From positions 1 through 64,000 of the forward strand of contig CAJUOB010000008.1 in NCBI GenBank assembly GCA_910587915.1: a stretch of DNA of 64,000 nt, read 5' to 3'. The notes beneath the pieces were generated by a model. The model saw only the letters and a program-made list of their open reading frames with translations. It was not told the DNA's origin and made no database searches. A program made the translations under genes and the position numbers. Each line of letters begins with the position of its first letter. The stretch's first letter is position 1. The stretch is from an uncultured Muribaculaceae bacterium (lineage in GTDB: Bacteria > Bacteroidota > Bacteroidia > Bacteroidales > Muribaculaceae). This document shows, one piece after another, positions 25,617 through 35,179 of the stretch.

Positions 25617-28600
25617 TTAGCGTATTACCTGTTTAGTGGCAGATCCATCGGGTGCAACTACTATATAGACGCTGCCGCGCGATGGATTCTTCACCTCAAT
25701 ACCCTGCAGATTGAAGAAACGCACATCACCGCAAGTGTCCAACGATATGCTTCCGATGCCCGACATTACAGCTCCGGCATCGTTAGAGAACGCCGACTCA
25801 CCTAAATGGTATCGTGTGGTCACGTTGTACACATGATTGCCCGATGCTGTGGCATCCACATATTCCTCGGTGTCGGAAGTGCCGATTTTCTCGCCATCGC
25901 GATATATGTTGTATCCTGTTATTTCGAGCGTTTCCTTCGGAGCCGAGGCTGCCGTGAAGCAGATGTCGTCGATAACAACAGCCTTATTGCAGCCAGTCGA
26001 CAGTTCCACACGGATAGCCGCATACTTGGCATCGGACGGCAAGGTATATTCATAGAACCGGAAGCCCTTCTCCGCATCGTATTCCGTACCGGCCGGCACT
26101 GCGACACCTTCGGCGAACACTTCGAAATCTGCAATATCACACCCTGTGGTGGAGTAAAGCACGTCGAGCTTTTCATCGGGCGATGTGCCCCAACCCATCG
26201 CTGCGGCATGCGCCCAGAACGATATGGTGGTTTCGCCGGCGAACAGTTCCGGCAAGATTAACCAATCGGAGCTCGCACCGGTGGCCGCACCCCATGCGAT
26301 GAGAGAATAGTTACCGGAGTGTGTATTCACGCCATTGGTCTTTAGATCGATCGCAGGATAGGGATCGCCGGTCTTATTCACCTGGAATGCCATGGGCTTG
26401 GTACCGTTAGGCTGGGCAGACCACGATGAAACGACCACCGTAGCGGCACCGTCACCGTCGTACACCATATAGTCGCCGATAGTACCCGATGCATTGTTTT
26501 CATTCACACCCCCGAAATCCCATGCGGTGAGCGTCTCGAGATCATCGACAGAAGCAGTCGGATTGCGGTCCTCGTCGGGACGGTCCCATGTCAGATGCAC
26601 TCCGTCATCCTTGGCATCGGCTGCAAGCGTACCGATGACAGGCAGGCGTGGAACCTGAGCCGTCACACTGAGAGTAGCCACATTATTAGCGGCATACTCA
26701 TCTCCCTCGAAATCGACCTTGGCTTCAAGAACGGTTTCTGCAAAATTGACAGGTATAACCACTGCAATGTCGAACACCGCCGAAGCATCGGGTGCAAGGT
26801 CCACACCCGGAACACTCGCGAGCAGGCGGTCGTTTCCATATATGCCCACTGTATAGCCTGAGGCCGATTCAGAACCATCGTTGGCCACCTTCACACTATA
26901 GATTGCCTCGCTGCCGGCGTCAAGTATAGCCGGGCCTGAGAATGAGCTTATACCAAGATTCTTGCGGAGCACATCGGCCACACGTATATTGTCGATATAC
27001 ATATCCTGATATACCTGTGCGGATGCCTTGAATCCTATCTGCACCTCACTACAGCCCTTCAGCGACGAAAGATCGACGCTCATCTGCGTCCACTCCACAT
27101 TGGCCACCGACTTGCTCTCAGCGGTTGTCCAGCTTACACCACGATCACCGGAAAGCAGCACATCAAGAGCCACGGCGTCGCCGGTATCATCGGCAGCACG
27201 ATACCAGAATTTAAGCACCGGATTTGCCAGAGCTGTGATATCAATCACAGGCGACTGCAGCGTAATCGTACCTTTCGAGGAATATTTCATCCATCCGAGG
27301 TCACCGTCCTGCGATGTATCGGAGTCATCGTAAATACCCTTTGTGGCAGCAGTCCACTCAGGATAGCCGCCCGCTTCCTTGACAGTTGTCCAAGGATCCA
27401 CGGATGTCTTTCCACCGGCGAACGACTCTGCAAAAGGCGCCGGATAGGGCTGGCCGAATGTCAGCGCATTGGAATTGAAGCCGGTGCTTTCTCCGGCTAC
27501 ATTCGAGGCATACACCGTGTATTGGAGCACATGCTGGGTCGCCACATCCTGTTTATCGTCGGTATAGGAGCATGCATCGAGTCCGGTTGCCACATCGGCC
27601 TTGCTCGAAGTCAGAACCACACGGTAACGGAGATTCGCCGGATTCACATAGCCGCCATTCACACCCTCTACGGGAGCCGACCAACTCAACACGGCAGCAT
27701 CGCCTACCTGCTTGAGGACAACATCCGTCACTGCCAATGGCACATCTTCGCCCACATAGGCCTCGGCAGTTGCAGCATAGCCCTTACCGGCTGCGTTATA
27801 GAACACTACCGAGTATACATTGGTGCCATTGGCCGCCGATTTATCGGTAGCGGATATTTTCTCGCCTGGAGCAGGAGACTGAACGGTTTCCACCAACTGA
27901 CCGGTGGTGAGGTTGAGCACTTCCGCTTTCTCCAACGATGCGATGGCAGTGCCGTCGACAGCCTTCGAAGGAGCTACAGCCGTAACATTTGCTTCGAGGG
28001 CACCCGCCGTGCCGGCAATAACCGATACCTCGGTTGGAGCGGCTGGGGCTTTTTTCGACACGGGCTCCGATATGGACACCGTATAGACATAGAGACTGTA
28101 CTGATACTTCGGACTTGTGCAGTGGATACCAAGACAATAGGCGCCGTCGCTTTCCGGAGTGAAAATCACTGTCTGCGGCGAACGCGTGGTATTCATCACC
28201 GAGCCATTTTCGAGCACGGGAACAGTCAGCGCCTCGGCAGAAGGCGACGTACCGGCCATCACCTCGAAGGTCTCGGCATAGCGGTTGTTGCCGGAACGCA
28301 TCTCCAGTGTTATGGTATACTCATGACCGGCTTTCATATTCACCGACGGAGTTATGAGCCAATCGTCCGAGGCGAGGTCGCGGCTATAACTGCACATCAC
28401 ACCGTTCACCGACCATGCCCAGGTTTTACTGTCGTTATTGGCATCGATCACAGTACAGAATTTGAACTGGTCCTCTTTGGTAAGATCAAGAGCTACCGGG
28501 GCTTCGAGACATACACCCAAAGTAAGTGGCTCCGACGCGGCTGCCACGCCGGTCTTGCCCGAGAACACAGCGCTCACCTCGTAGGTATAATCGCCAAGGA

Positions 28601-29927
28601 CACCCGGGAGTTCGGTATCGGTACACGACGTGACAGTCAAACCATCGGCCACCACCTTACCGCCCGGCATACGCCGCACAGTATATGTCACCGCCGTCGG
28701 ATCGATATAGCCACGGTTCGCGCCCGATGTGACAGCACTCCAGCTGACCGACACTTTCTCACCATCAAACGTGGCGGAAACCGATGCAGGAGCCGCCGGC
28801 ACATCATTGCCGGCATATACTGTCAACCTCGAGGAAGCTCCACGTCCGGCAGAGGTAGAAGCATAGGCCACCAGCGCATGACGTCCTTCGGTCAGCACCA
28901 CATTGCGGCTGACAGACGTGCCGGGCACACCGCTACCTTCCAGAAGCTGTTCGCCATTATCTTCCACAATATACGACACATTGCCGCTAAGAGAAGCACC
29001 GGATATCGATACTGTCGGCAACGTGAACGATACAACACCCTCGAGGGCCGGACCTTCGAGCGACACGGCAAAATCGCCCACAGCCTGCGGGCCGTTTATA
29101 TCAGCGATACCGCTGGCCGAATAAAGACCGACAAACTCCTCATCGTCCGAAAATGTCCGGACATTGGTAGCTTTGCCTGTGGCTGTATCAATCTTGAACA
29201 GGGCGGCCACATCGGCATTGCAGGCAGCCCAGTACATTTCTTTTGTAGTAAAGTCGAAGCAACCCGACTGGTTCCAACGCGCCGGGCGAAAACCGGTATC
29301 GCCCACAAGAGTGCAATCACCGGTCGCGCGGTCGAATGTGTAGAGATTGCCATCGGCGGCAACACCATATATGTCGCCCGCGGTATCGGCAGCCAATGCC
29401 AGCACTGGCATGGGTCCCAGATTGTCGGTAAGTTCTATCGCCTTGATGGCATCCACAGTTCCGTCGGTAAGATTCAATGTGCCGAACACATATCCCGACG
29501 ATGTACCATTCAGAAATACTCCGTACACTTTGTTATCTACCGGACACCATGTAAGGTCGTTGGCGCTCGTAGTCAACGGTGCATCCTGTTGTCCGAGAAG
29601 CTCCCACGTGGTGGCATCGTAGGTATAGAGGGTGTTCTTCTGTATCTTTCCTGTATTTGGAACGTGTGTGAGCACATAATACTTGCCATCTACATAGACG
29701 GCACCTCCATTGCCATAGATATTTGTGCTTTCAGGACGATACTCCAGAACGACTCCGCCGGAATTATCGGCGGTAAAGGAATAGACACCCGCCTCGGTAG
29801 CATCCTCAGCGCCCCATGAGCGCGTATATATAAGGTTGCCGTAGAGAGTCGGTGCAGCCATCTGAGCCGCCGCCGGCATAAACACCGACGACAACGCCAC
29901 GAAGGCCGTCAAAAATAATTTTCGCAT
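25617..29927 (-). CDS. Large secreted Fn3/cleaved-adhesin-domain protein, T9SS cargo
   Basis: A 1436-residue exported protein. Signal peptide 1-22 starting MRKLFLTAF; the frame is open 14 codons upstream but the hydrophobic start and -7 box favour 29927. The order is: an N-terminal beta-propeller-like region (about 25-300), an Ig-like strand set, Fn3, a choice-of-anchor/jelly-roll domain (about 480-620), further Fn3 domains, a cleaved-adhesin-type domain (PAPFAESFAGGKTSVDPW on), a CARDB-like domain (LDAGSEAIYSVKVANDG), Fn3, a second cleaved-adhesin domain and a T9SS sorting domain (RFFNLQGIEVKNPSRGSVYIV). Cleaved-adhesin domains occur in gingipain haemagglutinin regions. Probably a surface adhesin binding host or food glycoprotein; no protease site seen. 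Confidence 0.85.
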   Translation of the reverse strand: MRKLFLTAFVALSSVFMPAAAQMAAPTLYGNLIYTRSWGAEDATEAGVYSFTADNSGGVVLEYRPESTNIYGNGGAVYVDGKYYVLTHVPNTGKIQKNTLYTYDATTWELLGQQDAPLTTSANDLTWCPVDNKVYGVFLNGTSSGYVFGTLNLTDGTVDAIKAIELTDNLGPMPVLALAADTAGDIYGVAADGNLYTFDRATGDCTLVGDTGFRPARWNQSGCFDFTTKEMYWAACNADVAALFKIDTATGKATNVRTFSDDEEFVGLYSASGIADINGPQAVGDFAVSLEGPALEGVVSFTLPTVSISGASLSGNVSYIVEDNGEQLLEGSGVPGTSVSRNVVLTEGRHALVAYASTSAGRGASSRLTVYAGNDVPAAPASVSATFDGEKVSVSWSAVTSGANRGYIDPTAVTYTVRRMPGGKVVADGLTVTSCTDTELPGVLGDYTYEVSAVFSGKTGVAAASEPLTLGVCLEAPVALDLTKEDQFKFCTVIDANNDSKTWAWSVNGVMCSYSRDLASDDWLITPSVNMKAGHEYTITLEMRSGNNRYAETFEVMAGTSPSAEALTVPVLENGSVMNTTRSPQTVIFTPESDGAYCLGIHCTSPKYQYSLYVYTVSISEPVSKKAPAAPTEVSVIAGTAGALEANVTAVAPSKAVDGTAIASLEKAEVLNLTTGQLVETVQSPAPGEKISATDKSAANGTNVYSVVFYNAAGKGYAATAEAYVGEDVPLAVTDVVLKQVGDAAVLSWSAPVEGVNGGYVNPANLRYRVVLTSSKADVATGLDACSYTDDKQDVATQHVLQYTVYASNVAGESTGFNSNALTFGQPYPAPFAESFAGGKTSVDPWTTVKEAGGYPEWTAATKGIYDDSDTSQDGDLGWMKYSSKGTITLQSPVIDITALANPVLKFWYRAADDTGDAVALDVLLSGDRGVSWTTAESKSVANVEWTQMSVDLSSLKGCSEVQIGFKASAQVYQDMYIDNIRVADVLRKNLGISSFSGPAILDAGSEAIYSVKVANDGSESASGYTVGIYGNDRLLASVPGVDLAPDASAVFDIAVVIPVNFAETVLEAKVDFEGDEYAANNVATLSVTAQVPRLPVIGTLAADAKDDGVHLTWDRPDEDRNPTASVDDLETLTAWDFGGVNENNASGTIGDYMVYDGDGAATVVVSSWSAQPNGTKPMAFQVNKTGDPYPAIDLKTNGVNTHSGNYSLIAWGAATGASSDWLILPELFAGETTISFWAHAAAMGWGTSPDEKLDVLYSTTGCDIADFEVFAEGVAVPAGTEYDAEKGFRFYEYTLPSDAKYAAIRVELSTGCNKAVVIDDICFTAASAPKETLEITGYNIYRDGEKIGTSDTEEYVDATASGNHVYNVTTRYHLGESAFSNDAGAVMSGIGSISLDTCGDVRFFNLQGIEVKNPSRGSVYIVVAPDGSATKQVIR

Positions 29928-29966
29928 GCGCAACTGTAGTTTGTGATTGTATTGAATTAGTTGCCG

Positions 29967-29974
29967 CAAATATA
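29967..29974 (-). promoter_or_regulatory. -7 box of the adhesin-like gene
   Basis: TATATTTG on the minus strand, 39 bp before the chosen ATG at 29927. No clear -33 TTG was found. Confidence 0.5.
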
Positions 29975-30080
29975 GACATTATCCACATCACTTTTACATC
30001 AAAGCAGACAAAAATTGCACATCATGCACAAAGCATTCCTGTTTTTACAACTTTTTGACACAAATCAGCACATCAAAAAA

Positions 30081-30118
30081 CATGAAAAAGGCGCCTCCGT
30101 AGAAGCGCCTTTTCCATG
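30081..30118 (-). terminator. Terminator of korAB
   Basis: On the minus strand AAAAGGCGC pairs with GCGCCTTTTT around an 8-10 nt loop, flanked by CATG/CATG; the T-run continues downstream. It lies 18 bp past the korB stop. Confidence 0.85.
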
Positions 30119-30135
30119 TTTTGTATAGTCGGGGA

Positions 30136-31146
30136 TTATTCCACTGTCCAGGTTTCGCCGGCAAGAATCATGTCGCGAAGAGTATCGAAACCCTTGCGTG
30201 CACGCACTTCCTCAACCTGCGCCGACACACCGTCGTCGTAAGTGGGCGACTCGACATCGCGGATCACACCGAGAGCAAGTGGCAGCGAATGGCCGTCCAT
30301 CATGGCAAGCTGCTGGTGCAGGAAGTTGGACGGTGTATGGGCATCATGCACGAGCACATCGTCGAGAGTATATCCGTCCTCACCGATCGTCACGGCCTTG
30401 AGAAGGAATCCGTCGCGAACCAGGCCCATATTCTTATCCTTACCGAAAATCATCTTCTCGCCATGACGCAGAAGAATAGTGCGGTCGGCGCGGACTTCGC
30501 GGTCGGTGATTGCGTTGTGGATACCATTGTTGAAAATCACACAGTTCTGCAGAATCTCCACCACCGATGTGCCCTTGTGACGGGCTGCAGCGGCAAGCAC
30601 TTCCTGCGAGGTGGCAAGCTCCACATCGATGCTGCGGGCAAAGAAATTGCCACGTGCACCGAATACAAGTTCTGCAGGGATGAAAGGATCCTCAACAGTA
30701 CCGTAAGGGCTCGATTTCGACACGAAACCGCGGTCGCTCGTAGGTGAATACTGGCCTTTGGTAAGACCATATATTTTATTATTGAACAGAACGATGTTGA
30801 TGTCGATGTTGCGGCGCACTGCATGGATAAAATGGTTGCCACCGATGGCAAGACCGTCGCCGTCGCCTGAAATCTGCCATACAGTCATCTCGGGATTCGC
30901 CACCTTGTAGCCGGTCGCAATGGCAGCGGCGCGGCCATGGATGGTGTGGAAGCCGTAGGTATTCATGTAGTAAGGCAGACGCGAGCTACATCCGATACCG
31001 GATATAACGGCCGTCTTGTGCGGGGGCACACCCAGAGTGGCCATTGCCTTGTGCAGGGTGTTGAGGATGGCATGGTCGCCGCAGCCGGGGCACCAGCGCA
31101 CCGCCTGTTCGCTTTTATAGTCGGCTGCTGTATATTGGGTTGTCAT
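30136..31146 (-). CDS. korB: 2-oxoacid:ferredoxin oxidoreductase, beta subunit
   Basis: TPP-binding subunit of the KorAB enzyme that oxidises 2-oxoglutarate (or another 2-oxoacid) to acyl-CoA with ferredoxin as electron acceptor, replacing the 2-oxoglutarate dehydrogenase complex in anaerobes. In 336 residues: CPGCGDH (19-25) and GCSSR (52-56), which supply Fe-S ligand cysteines, GRAAAIATG, and the TPP-Mg motif ISGDGDGLAIGGNHFIHA...NNKIYGLTKGQ. It follows korA by 15 bp and shares its promoter and terminator. No delta (ferredoxin-like) subunit gene is present, as in the two-subunit Kor type. Confidence 0.94.
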   Translation of the reverse strand: MTTQYTAADYKSEQAVRWCPGCGDHAILNTLHKAMATLGVPPHKTAVISGIGCSSRLPYYMNTYGFHTIHGRAAAIATGYKVANPEMTVWQISGDGDGLAIGGNHFIHAVRRNIDINIVLFNNKIYGLTKGQYSPTSDRGFVSKSSPYGTVEDPFIPAELVFGARGNFFARSIDVELATSQEVLAAAARHKGTSVVEILQNCVIFNNGIHNAITDREVRADRTILLRHGEKMIFGKDKNMGLVRDGFLLKAVTIGEDGYTLDDVLVHDAHTPSNFLHQQLAMMDGHSLPLALGVIRDVESPTYDDGVSAQVEEVRARKGFDTLRDMILAGETWTVE

Positions 31147-31161
31147 TGTATATGCTATGGT

Positions 31162-33003
31162 TTACATTAAAGCCGTGGTCTTCTCCACGATTTCGGTGAC
31201 ACTGAATGGCTGGCCCTGGATTTTATTGATGCGGAGTATCTGCTTGCCGGGGAAACGTGCCTGGAGATAGTCGGCAAACATGCCGGTGTTGAGTTCGGCC
31301 ACAATCACCTTCTTGTAGCGGCCAAGCACTTCGCCGGTATTGGCCGGAAGTGGATTGATATAGCGGAAATGCGCGAACGCAACCGGTGTACCATTCTTGC
31401 AAAGCTCTTCGGCGGCAGTGCGCAGGTGACCGTAGGTACCGCCCCAACCGATAAGCAGTGTATCTGCCTCGGGATTCCCGAGCACCTCGAGCGCAGGAAT
31501 ATCGTCGGCTATGCGGGCTATTTTCTCGCGGCGGAGCATCACCATCTTCTCGTGGTTGGCAGGATCGGTGGAGATCGCGCCGGTGGTGGCATCCTTTTCA
31601 AGACCGCCCAAACGGTGGGTGGCGCCTTCAGTACCGCCTACAGGCCAGTAGCGGCCCAGATTCTCGCGGCGGGCATAGGGGCGCCAGGTGCCGTCGGCGA
31701 GCATGTCGGCGGGCACATCGGGAGTCTTTATCTCAGGATATTCATCGGCCTCGGGCACACGCCATGCCGACGAGCCGTTGCCTATGAAGGCATCGCTGAG
31801 AAGAATCACAGGAGTGCTGTGCTCCACTGCTATACGGCAGGCTTCGAATGCCATGGTAAAGCAGTCGGTAGGCGATGCAGGTGCGACAACAGCCAGAGGC
31901 GACTCGCCGTTACGGCCATATAGAGCCTGCATGAGGTCGGTCTGCTCTGTTTTGGTAGGAAGACCGGTCGAGGGGCCTCCACGCTGTACGTCGATAACCA
32001 CCAGAGGAAGCTCGGCGATCACAGCCAGACCGATACCTTCGCTCTTCAGCGCAAGACCGGGGCCGGAAGTCGATGTCACAGCAAGATTACCTGCGAACGA
32101 TGCGCCGATGGCGGAGCATACGCCTGCAATCTCGTCTTCCATCTGGCAAGCCTTCACACCGAGGTCCTTGCGCTTGGCAAGTTCGTGGAGGATGTCAGTG
32201 GCGGGAGTAATAGGATATGAACCGAGGAAAAGCGGACGTCCGCACTTCTCCGATGCCATGATAAGGCCCCATGCCGTGGCGGTGTTACCGTTGATATCGG
32301 TGTATACACCGGGGCGGGGATCTTCGGTTTCCACCTTATAGGTGCTTACCGATGCATGTATATTATGACCGTAGTCGTAGCCGGCCTGGAGAACCTTGGC
32401 ATTTGCCTCGTACACAGCAGGCTTCTTGGCGAATTTTTTCTTAAGATGCTTTAGAGCGCCCTCGAGAGGACGGTCGAATAGCCAGCACACAAGGCCGAGC
32501 ACAAAGATATTGCGGCACTTGAGCACGCTCTTGTTGTCGAGACCGCTTTCGGCGAGAGCTGCCTTGGTCATGGTGGTAACAGGCACTTCCACAATCTGCG
32601 CCTTGATGCCGAGTTCCTCGAAGGGATTGTCGGTGGTATACTGGGCTTTCTTGAGGTCGCTCTCACGGAACGAATCGATGTCGACCACAATCACTCCGCC
32701 CGGTTTGAGGAAGCGGTGGTTGGTTTTGAGAGCGGCAGCATTCATGGCCACAAGCACATCGCACGCATCACCGGGGGTATGCACACCCGTTCCGACGCTT
32801 ACCTGAAAGCCCGACACACCGCTGAGCGAGCCCTGTGGCGCGCGGATTTCTGCGGGATAGTCGGGGAATGTCGACACCTGGTTGCCCAGACCTGCCGATA
32901 CATTGGTGAAGATATTGCCCGCGAGCTGCATTCCGTCGCCGGAGTCGCCCGAGAAGCGCACTACAACCTTGTCGAGAACTTTTACATTAGTTTTCTCCAA
33001 CAT
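31162..33003 (-). CDS. korA: 2-oxoacid:ferredoxin oxidoreductase, alpha subunit (gamma-alpha fusion)
   Basis: A 613-residue fusion. The N-terminal gamma domain (about 1-195; VVRFSGDSGDGMQLAGNIF, FPDYPAEIRAPQGSLSGVSGFQV) joins the alpha pyrimidine-binding domain (about 215-430; GSYPITPATDILHELA, QMEDEIAGVCSAIGASFAG, SGPGLALKSEGI) and C-terminal domain II (about 490-613; LIGWGGTYGHLRTA). The domain order is the standard KorA of Bacteroidetes. Transcribed with korB from a good promoter about 95 bp upstream. The long leader contains a stable hairpin (33066-33099). Confidence 0.95.
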   Translation of the reverse strand: MLEKTNVKVLDKVVVRFSGDSGDGMQLAGNIFTNVSAGLGNQVSTFPDYPAEIRAPQGSLSGVSGFQVSVGTGVHTPGDACDVLVAMNAAALKTNHRFLKPGGVIVVDIDSFRESDLKKAQYTTDNPFEELGIKAQIVEVPVTTMTKAALAESGLDNKSVLKCRNIFVLGLVCWLFDRPLEGALKHLKKKFAKKPAVYEANAKVLQAGYDYGHNIHASVSTYKVETEDPRPGVYTDINGNTATAWGLIMASEKCGRPLFLGSYPITPATDILHELAKRKDLGVKACQMEDEIAGVCSAIGASFAGNLAVTSTSGPGLALKSEGIGLAVIAELPLVVIDVQRGGPSTGLPTKTEQTDLMQALYGRNGESPLAVVAPASPTDCFTMAFEACRIAVEHSTPVILLSDAFIGNGSSAWRVPEADEYPEIKTPDVPADMLADGTWRPYARRENLGRYWPVGGTEGATHRLGGLEKDATTGAISTDPANHEKMVMLRREKIARIADDIPALEVLGNPEADTLLIGWGGTYGHLRTAAEELCKNGTPVAFAHFRYINPLPANTGEVLGRYKKVIVAELNTGMFADYLQARFPGKQILRINKIQGQPFSVTEIVEKTTALM

Positions 33004-33065
33004 GACTTAGTTATATATGATAATTGGTGTTTTTTTGTCTAACACATTAGATTTAAGATCACTGC

Positions 33066-33099
33066 GGCGCAGCCATGGTTTAAAAACCATAACCGCGCC
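33066..33099 (-). promoter_or_regulatory. 5'-leader hairpin of korAB
   Basis: GGCGC (33066-33070) pairs with GCGCC (33095-33099) and ATGGTTT (33075-33081) with AAACCAT (33084-33090), separated by a small internal loop. On the minus strand it lies at the very 5' end of the korAB mRNA and is followed by ordinary leader, not a T-run. Confidence 0.5.
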
Positions 33100-33100
33100 A

Positions 33101-33130
33101 CAAAGGTAACAATATTTTGTCATGTGACAA
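33101..33130 (-). promoter_or_regulatory. Promoter of korAB
   Basis: Minus-strand TACCTTTG (33108-33101) with TTG at 33130-33128, spacing 19 bp. This is one of the best -33/-7 matches in the window and fits a central metabolic operon. Confidence 0.7.
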
Positions 33131-33160
33131 CCCTCATGCTTTAGAAAGTTGTCGTATGCA

Positions 33161-33676
33161 CTAATATCCGGCCAACTGTGTAAATTTAAATTGCGAAGGC
33201 ACAATCATATAGTTTTTATCAGGAACCGGAATCATCTCCAGTACGAATTCCCTCACATGCACGGTCGGATTTGCCGGAATACTGATGTTGATATAACGAT
33301 ACGGCTTCTCCAGCCCTTCCGGAAATTCCATGTAAGTTTTTTTATAGGCTTCGTCTTTAGCCTCGAAATAGATTGTTGCCATACCGCCCAGATCTATAGA
33401 GCGGCCAAACTCTGCAGTGCCGGACGCAATTTTCTCACCTTTTACATAGAAAACCCAGGCCCAATTGAGGTAGCCGACACCGTCCTGATATTCAAAATCA
33501 GCTCCATCAGGACCAACAATAAAATCTGCATCAGGCTGCGCATCAAGGCCATTACCATCTACACTGCACCAATACGAATTTCCCAATATGGGATGCACAA
33601 TATACTTCGCATCATCCTTGCAGCCGGCAAAAACAACCAGCATCAGAAGAACAGCTATCCATTTGATTCTCTTCAT
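33161..33676 (-). CDS. Small lipoprotein paired with the inactive C10 homologue
   Basis: A 171-residue lipoprotein. The signal peptide MKRIKWIAVLLMLVVFAGC ends at Cys19; an ATG nine bases upstream is also possible. The mature part is rich in aromatic residues and beta-strand patterns (YWCSVDGNG, NWAWVFYVKG, ATIYFEAKDEAYKKTYMEF) and may form a small beta-barrel or sandwich. It starts 3-12 bp after the C10-like gene and must be co-transcribed with it. In Bacteroides, C10 protease genes are reported next to genes for small protease inhibitors; by position this could be one, but no inhibitor motif is recognised. Confidence 0.7.
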   Translation of the reverse strand: MKRIKWIAVLLMLVVFAGCKDDAKYIVHPILGNSYWCSVDGNGLDAQPDADFIVGPDGADFEYQDGVGYLNWAWVFYVKGEKIASGTAEFGRSIDLGGMATIYFEAKDEAYKKTYMEFPEGLEKPYRYINISIPANPTVHVREFVLEMIPVPDKNYMIVPSQFKFTQLAGY

Positions 33677-33688
33677 ATTTTCCATAGG

Positions 33689-35131
33689 CTACGGTTTTTC
33701 AATTGTAATTGTATTTAATATCTCGAATGACTTTGCATAAGCCGTAGTGGCGGGCATTTTCACTTTTAAGTCATAATATCCATCCTTAAAGCTAAAGTGC
33801 AGCCAATCAACCTTTGTTAGACTATTAGAATAGAATTCCCGCCAAAACCAACATTCATCAAATTTTCTTGGCCCCGTAAATGTATAAATAGATGTTCTTA
33901 TTTCAAAGAAAATGCTCATAAAGCCACTTACAATTGAATAATGATGGACATAACTAGGTGTGCTATTTGCCGGAAAGTTAAGTTTTCCGTATATTATGTA
34001 CGGAATACTACCACCGACCAGACCTTTTTTCAATTTAGCGTCATAGCCATAATTAGTGATAGTGCTCGTTAATCTCTCTGGTTTAATTAAAGTCCATCCT
34101 GGAGAATAAGAAGCTGCAGACTCTTCACCTAATTCATATAAAAAGTCAGAGATACTCTGATTTTCCATATATTTAGCTGTTTCAGCAACATCCATTTTCG
34201 ACCAATCTACATACTCCGGATAGCGGTAATAATACATTATTTGTCCTGCGGCCAAGGCTCCACTTCCAGGTAGTGGCTTATAAGAATTAAGATTTTCATC
34301 CCACCTATATGGGAATGTAGAATTACACCAATAATCCCATTTAGTCAATATCGATTCCTCCCGTACAAATTCTCCAGGAAGAGAACGTCGCAAACCTAGT
34401 GCAAGTTGTTCCCATTCATTCTCATAGAGTATATATGTAAACTGCTCAGTTCCACGCCAACGTTCCAAATCTGCATTATAATCATCCGTCAACGGATCAT
34501 ATACATTAAGAATTTCATAATCCTGATGAGAACTCCATTCAATTATAGAATCCTGACGAATTTGTTGAAGCTCCATCATATCATAATCATCTATTGACCG
34601 CGACATAGTAGCCAAGCAGCTGTTAGTATACCCAAGCAATCCATTCCAAACATTCATACATGTTGATATAGTATCGTTTTGCAGATAGACTTGTTCCGAG
34701 AGTTTATCCATCATGGCCTCAAGCCAAAAATCCGCAGGGTCGACTGGACTGTCGTTATACTTAAATGACTGACTCTCTCCATATGCCAATAATGGACCAT
34801 ATTTCTTAGTTCCACTTATTATCATGAAACCACTTTCATTCGGAAAATTGACGATGTAGGCTAAAGCCTTGCCATCCCTATTCAAAGGGATTATTTCAGC
34901 CGACTCGACACTTCGTGAGTGACGAAGATTTTTCGCGAAAGAAGAACTTTCGGCAAGTTTAGAAATCAAAGCTACTACTTCATTGCTGTTCACGTAGACA
35001 CTGTCTACCACTTGCTCAGAGGGGAATTCGGGAATTGAAACTACCGGCTGCTCGAATTGCACCATTTCATCGGTACAAGAACAAGCCAAGCCTAGCAGGA
35101 TTGTGAAATAAAATAAATAGTAGTTCTTCAT
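33689..35131 (-). CDS. C10 peptidase homologue lacking the catalytic cysteine
   Basis: A 480-residue lipoprotein (signal peptide MKNYYLFYFTILLGLACSC, lipidated Cys17 or Cys19) with a Spi-like prodomain (about 30-195) and a C10 catalytic fold (about 215-440). At the active-site helix the sequence is PGSGALAAGQIM where active relatives have PGC: the nucleophile position is Ser290, codon AGT (34264-34262), one base from TGT. The His motif survives as VHHYSIVSGF, but the Asn motif NWGWGG is replaced by CWFWRE. It is therefore probably a non-proteolytic homologue, a decoy or an inhibitor-like protein. Start at 35131; 10 further in-frame codons upstream precede the signal peptide. Local sequence is clearly AT-richer than its neighbours. 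Its frame is otherwise intact. Confidence 0.82.
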   Translation of the reverse strand: MKNYYLFYFTILLGLACSCTDEMVQFEQPVVSIPEFPSEQVVDSVYVNSNEVVALISKLAESSSFAKNLRHSRSVESAEIIPLNRDGKALAYIVNFPNESGFMIISGTKKYGPLLAYGESQSFKYNDSPVDPADFWLEAMMDKLSEQVYLQNDTISTCMNVWNGLLGYTNSCLATMSRSIDDYDMMELQQIRQDSIIEWSSHQDYEILNVYDPLTDDYNADLERWRGTEQFTYILYENEWEQLALGLRRSLPGEFVREESILTKWDYWCNSTFPYRWDENLNSYKPLPGSGALAAGQIMYYYRYPEYVDWSKMDVAETAKYMENQSISDFLYELGEESAASYSPGWTLIKPERLTSTITNYGYDAKLKKGLVGGSIPYIIYGKLNFPANSTPSYVHHYSIVSGFMSIFFEIRTSIYTFTGPRKFDECWFWREFYSNSLTKVDWLHFSFKDGYYDLKVKMPATTAYAKSFEILNTITIEKP

Positions 35132-35179
35132 AGATATTAGGATTAAGGGGTGATACGTCATCTGGATTTAGACTCGCTT

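Noticed and set aside
27522..29819. 765-codon open frame on the plus strand
   Set aside because: It lies entirely antisense to the 1436-residue secreted protein, which has a signal peptide, Fn3 pattern and a promoter. The antisense product is rich in Arg/His/Ile with no domain; it arises from codon bias.
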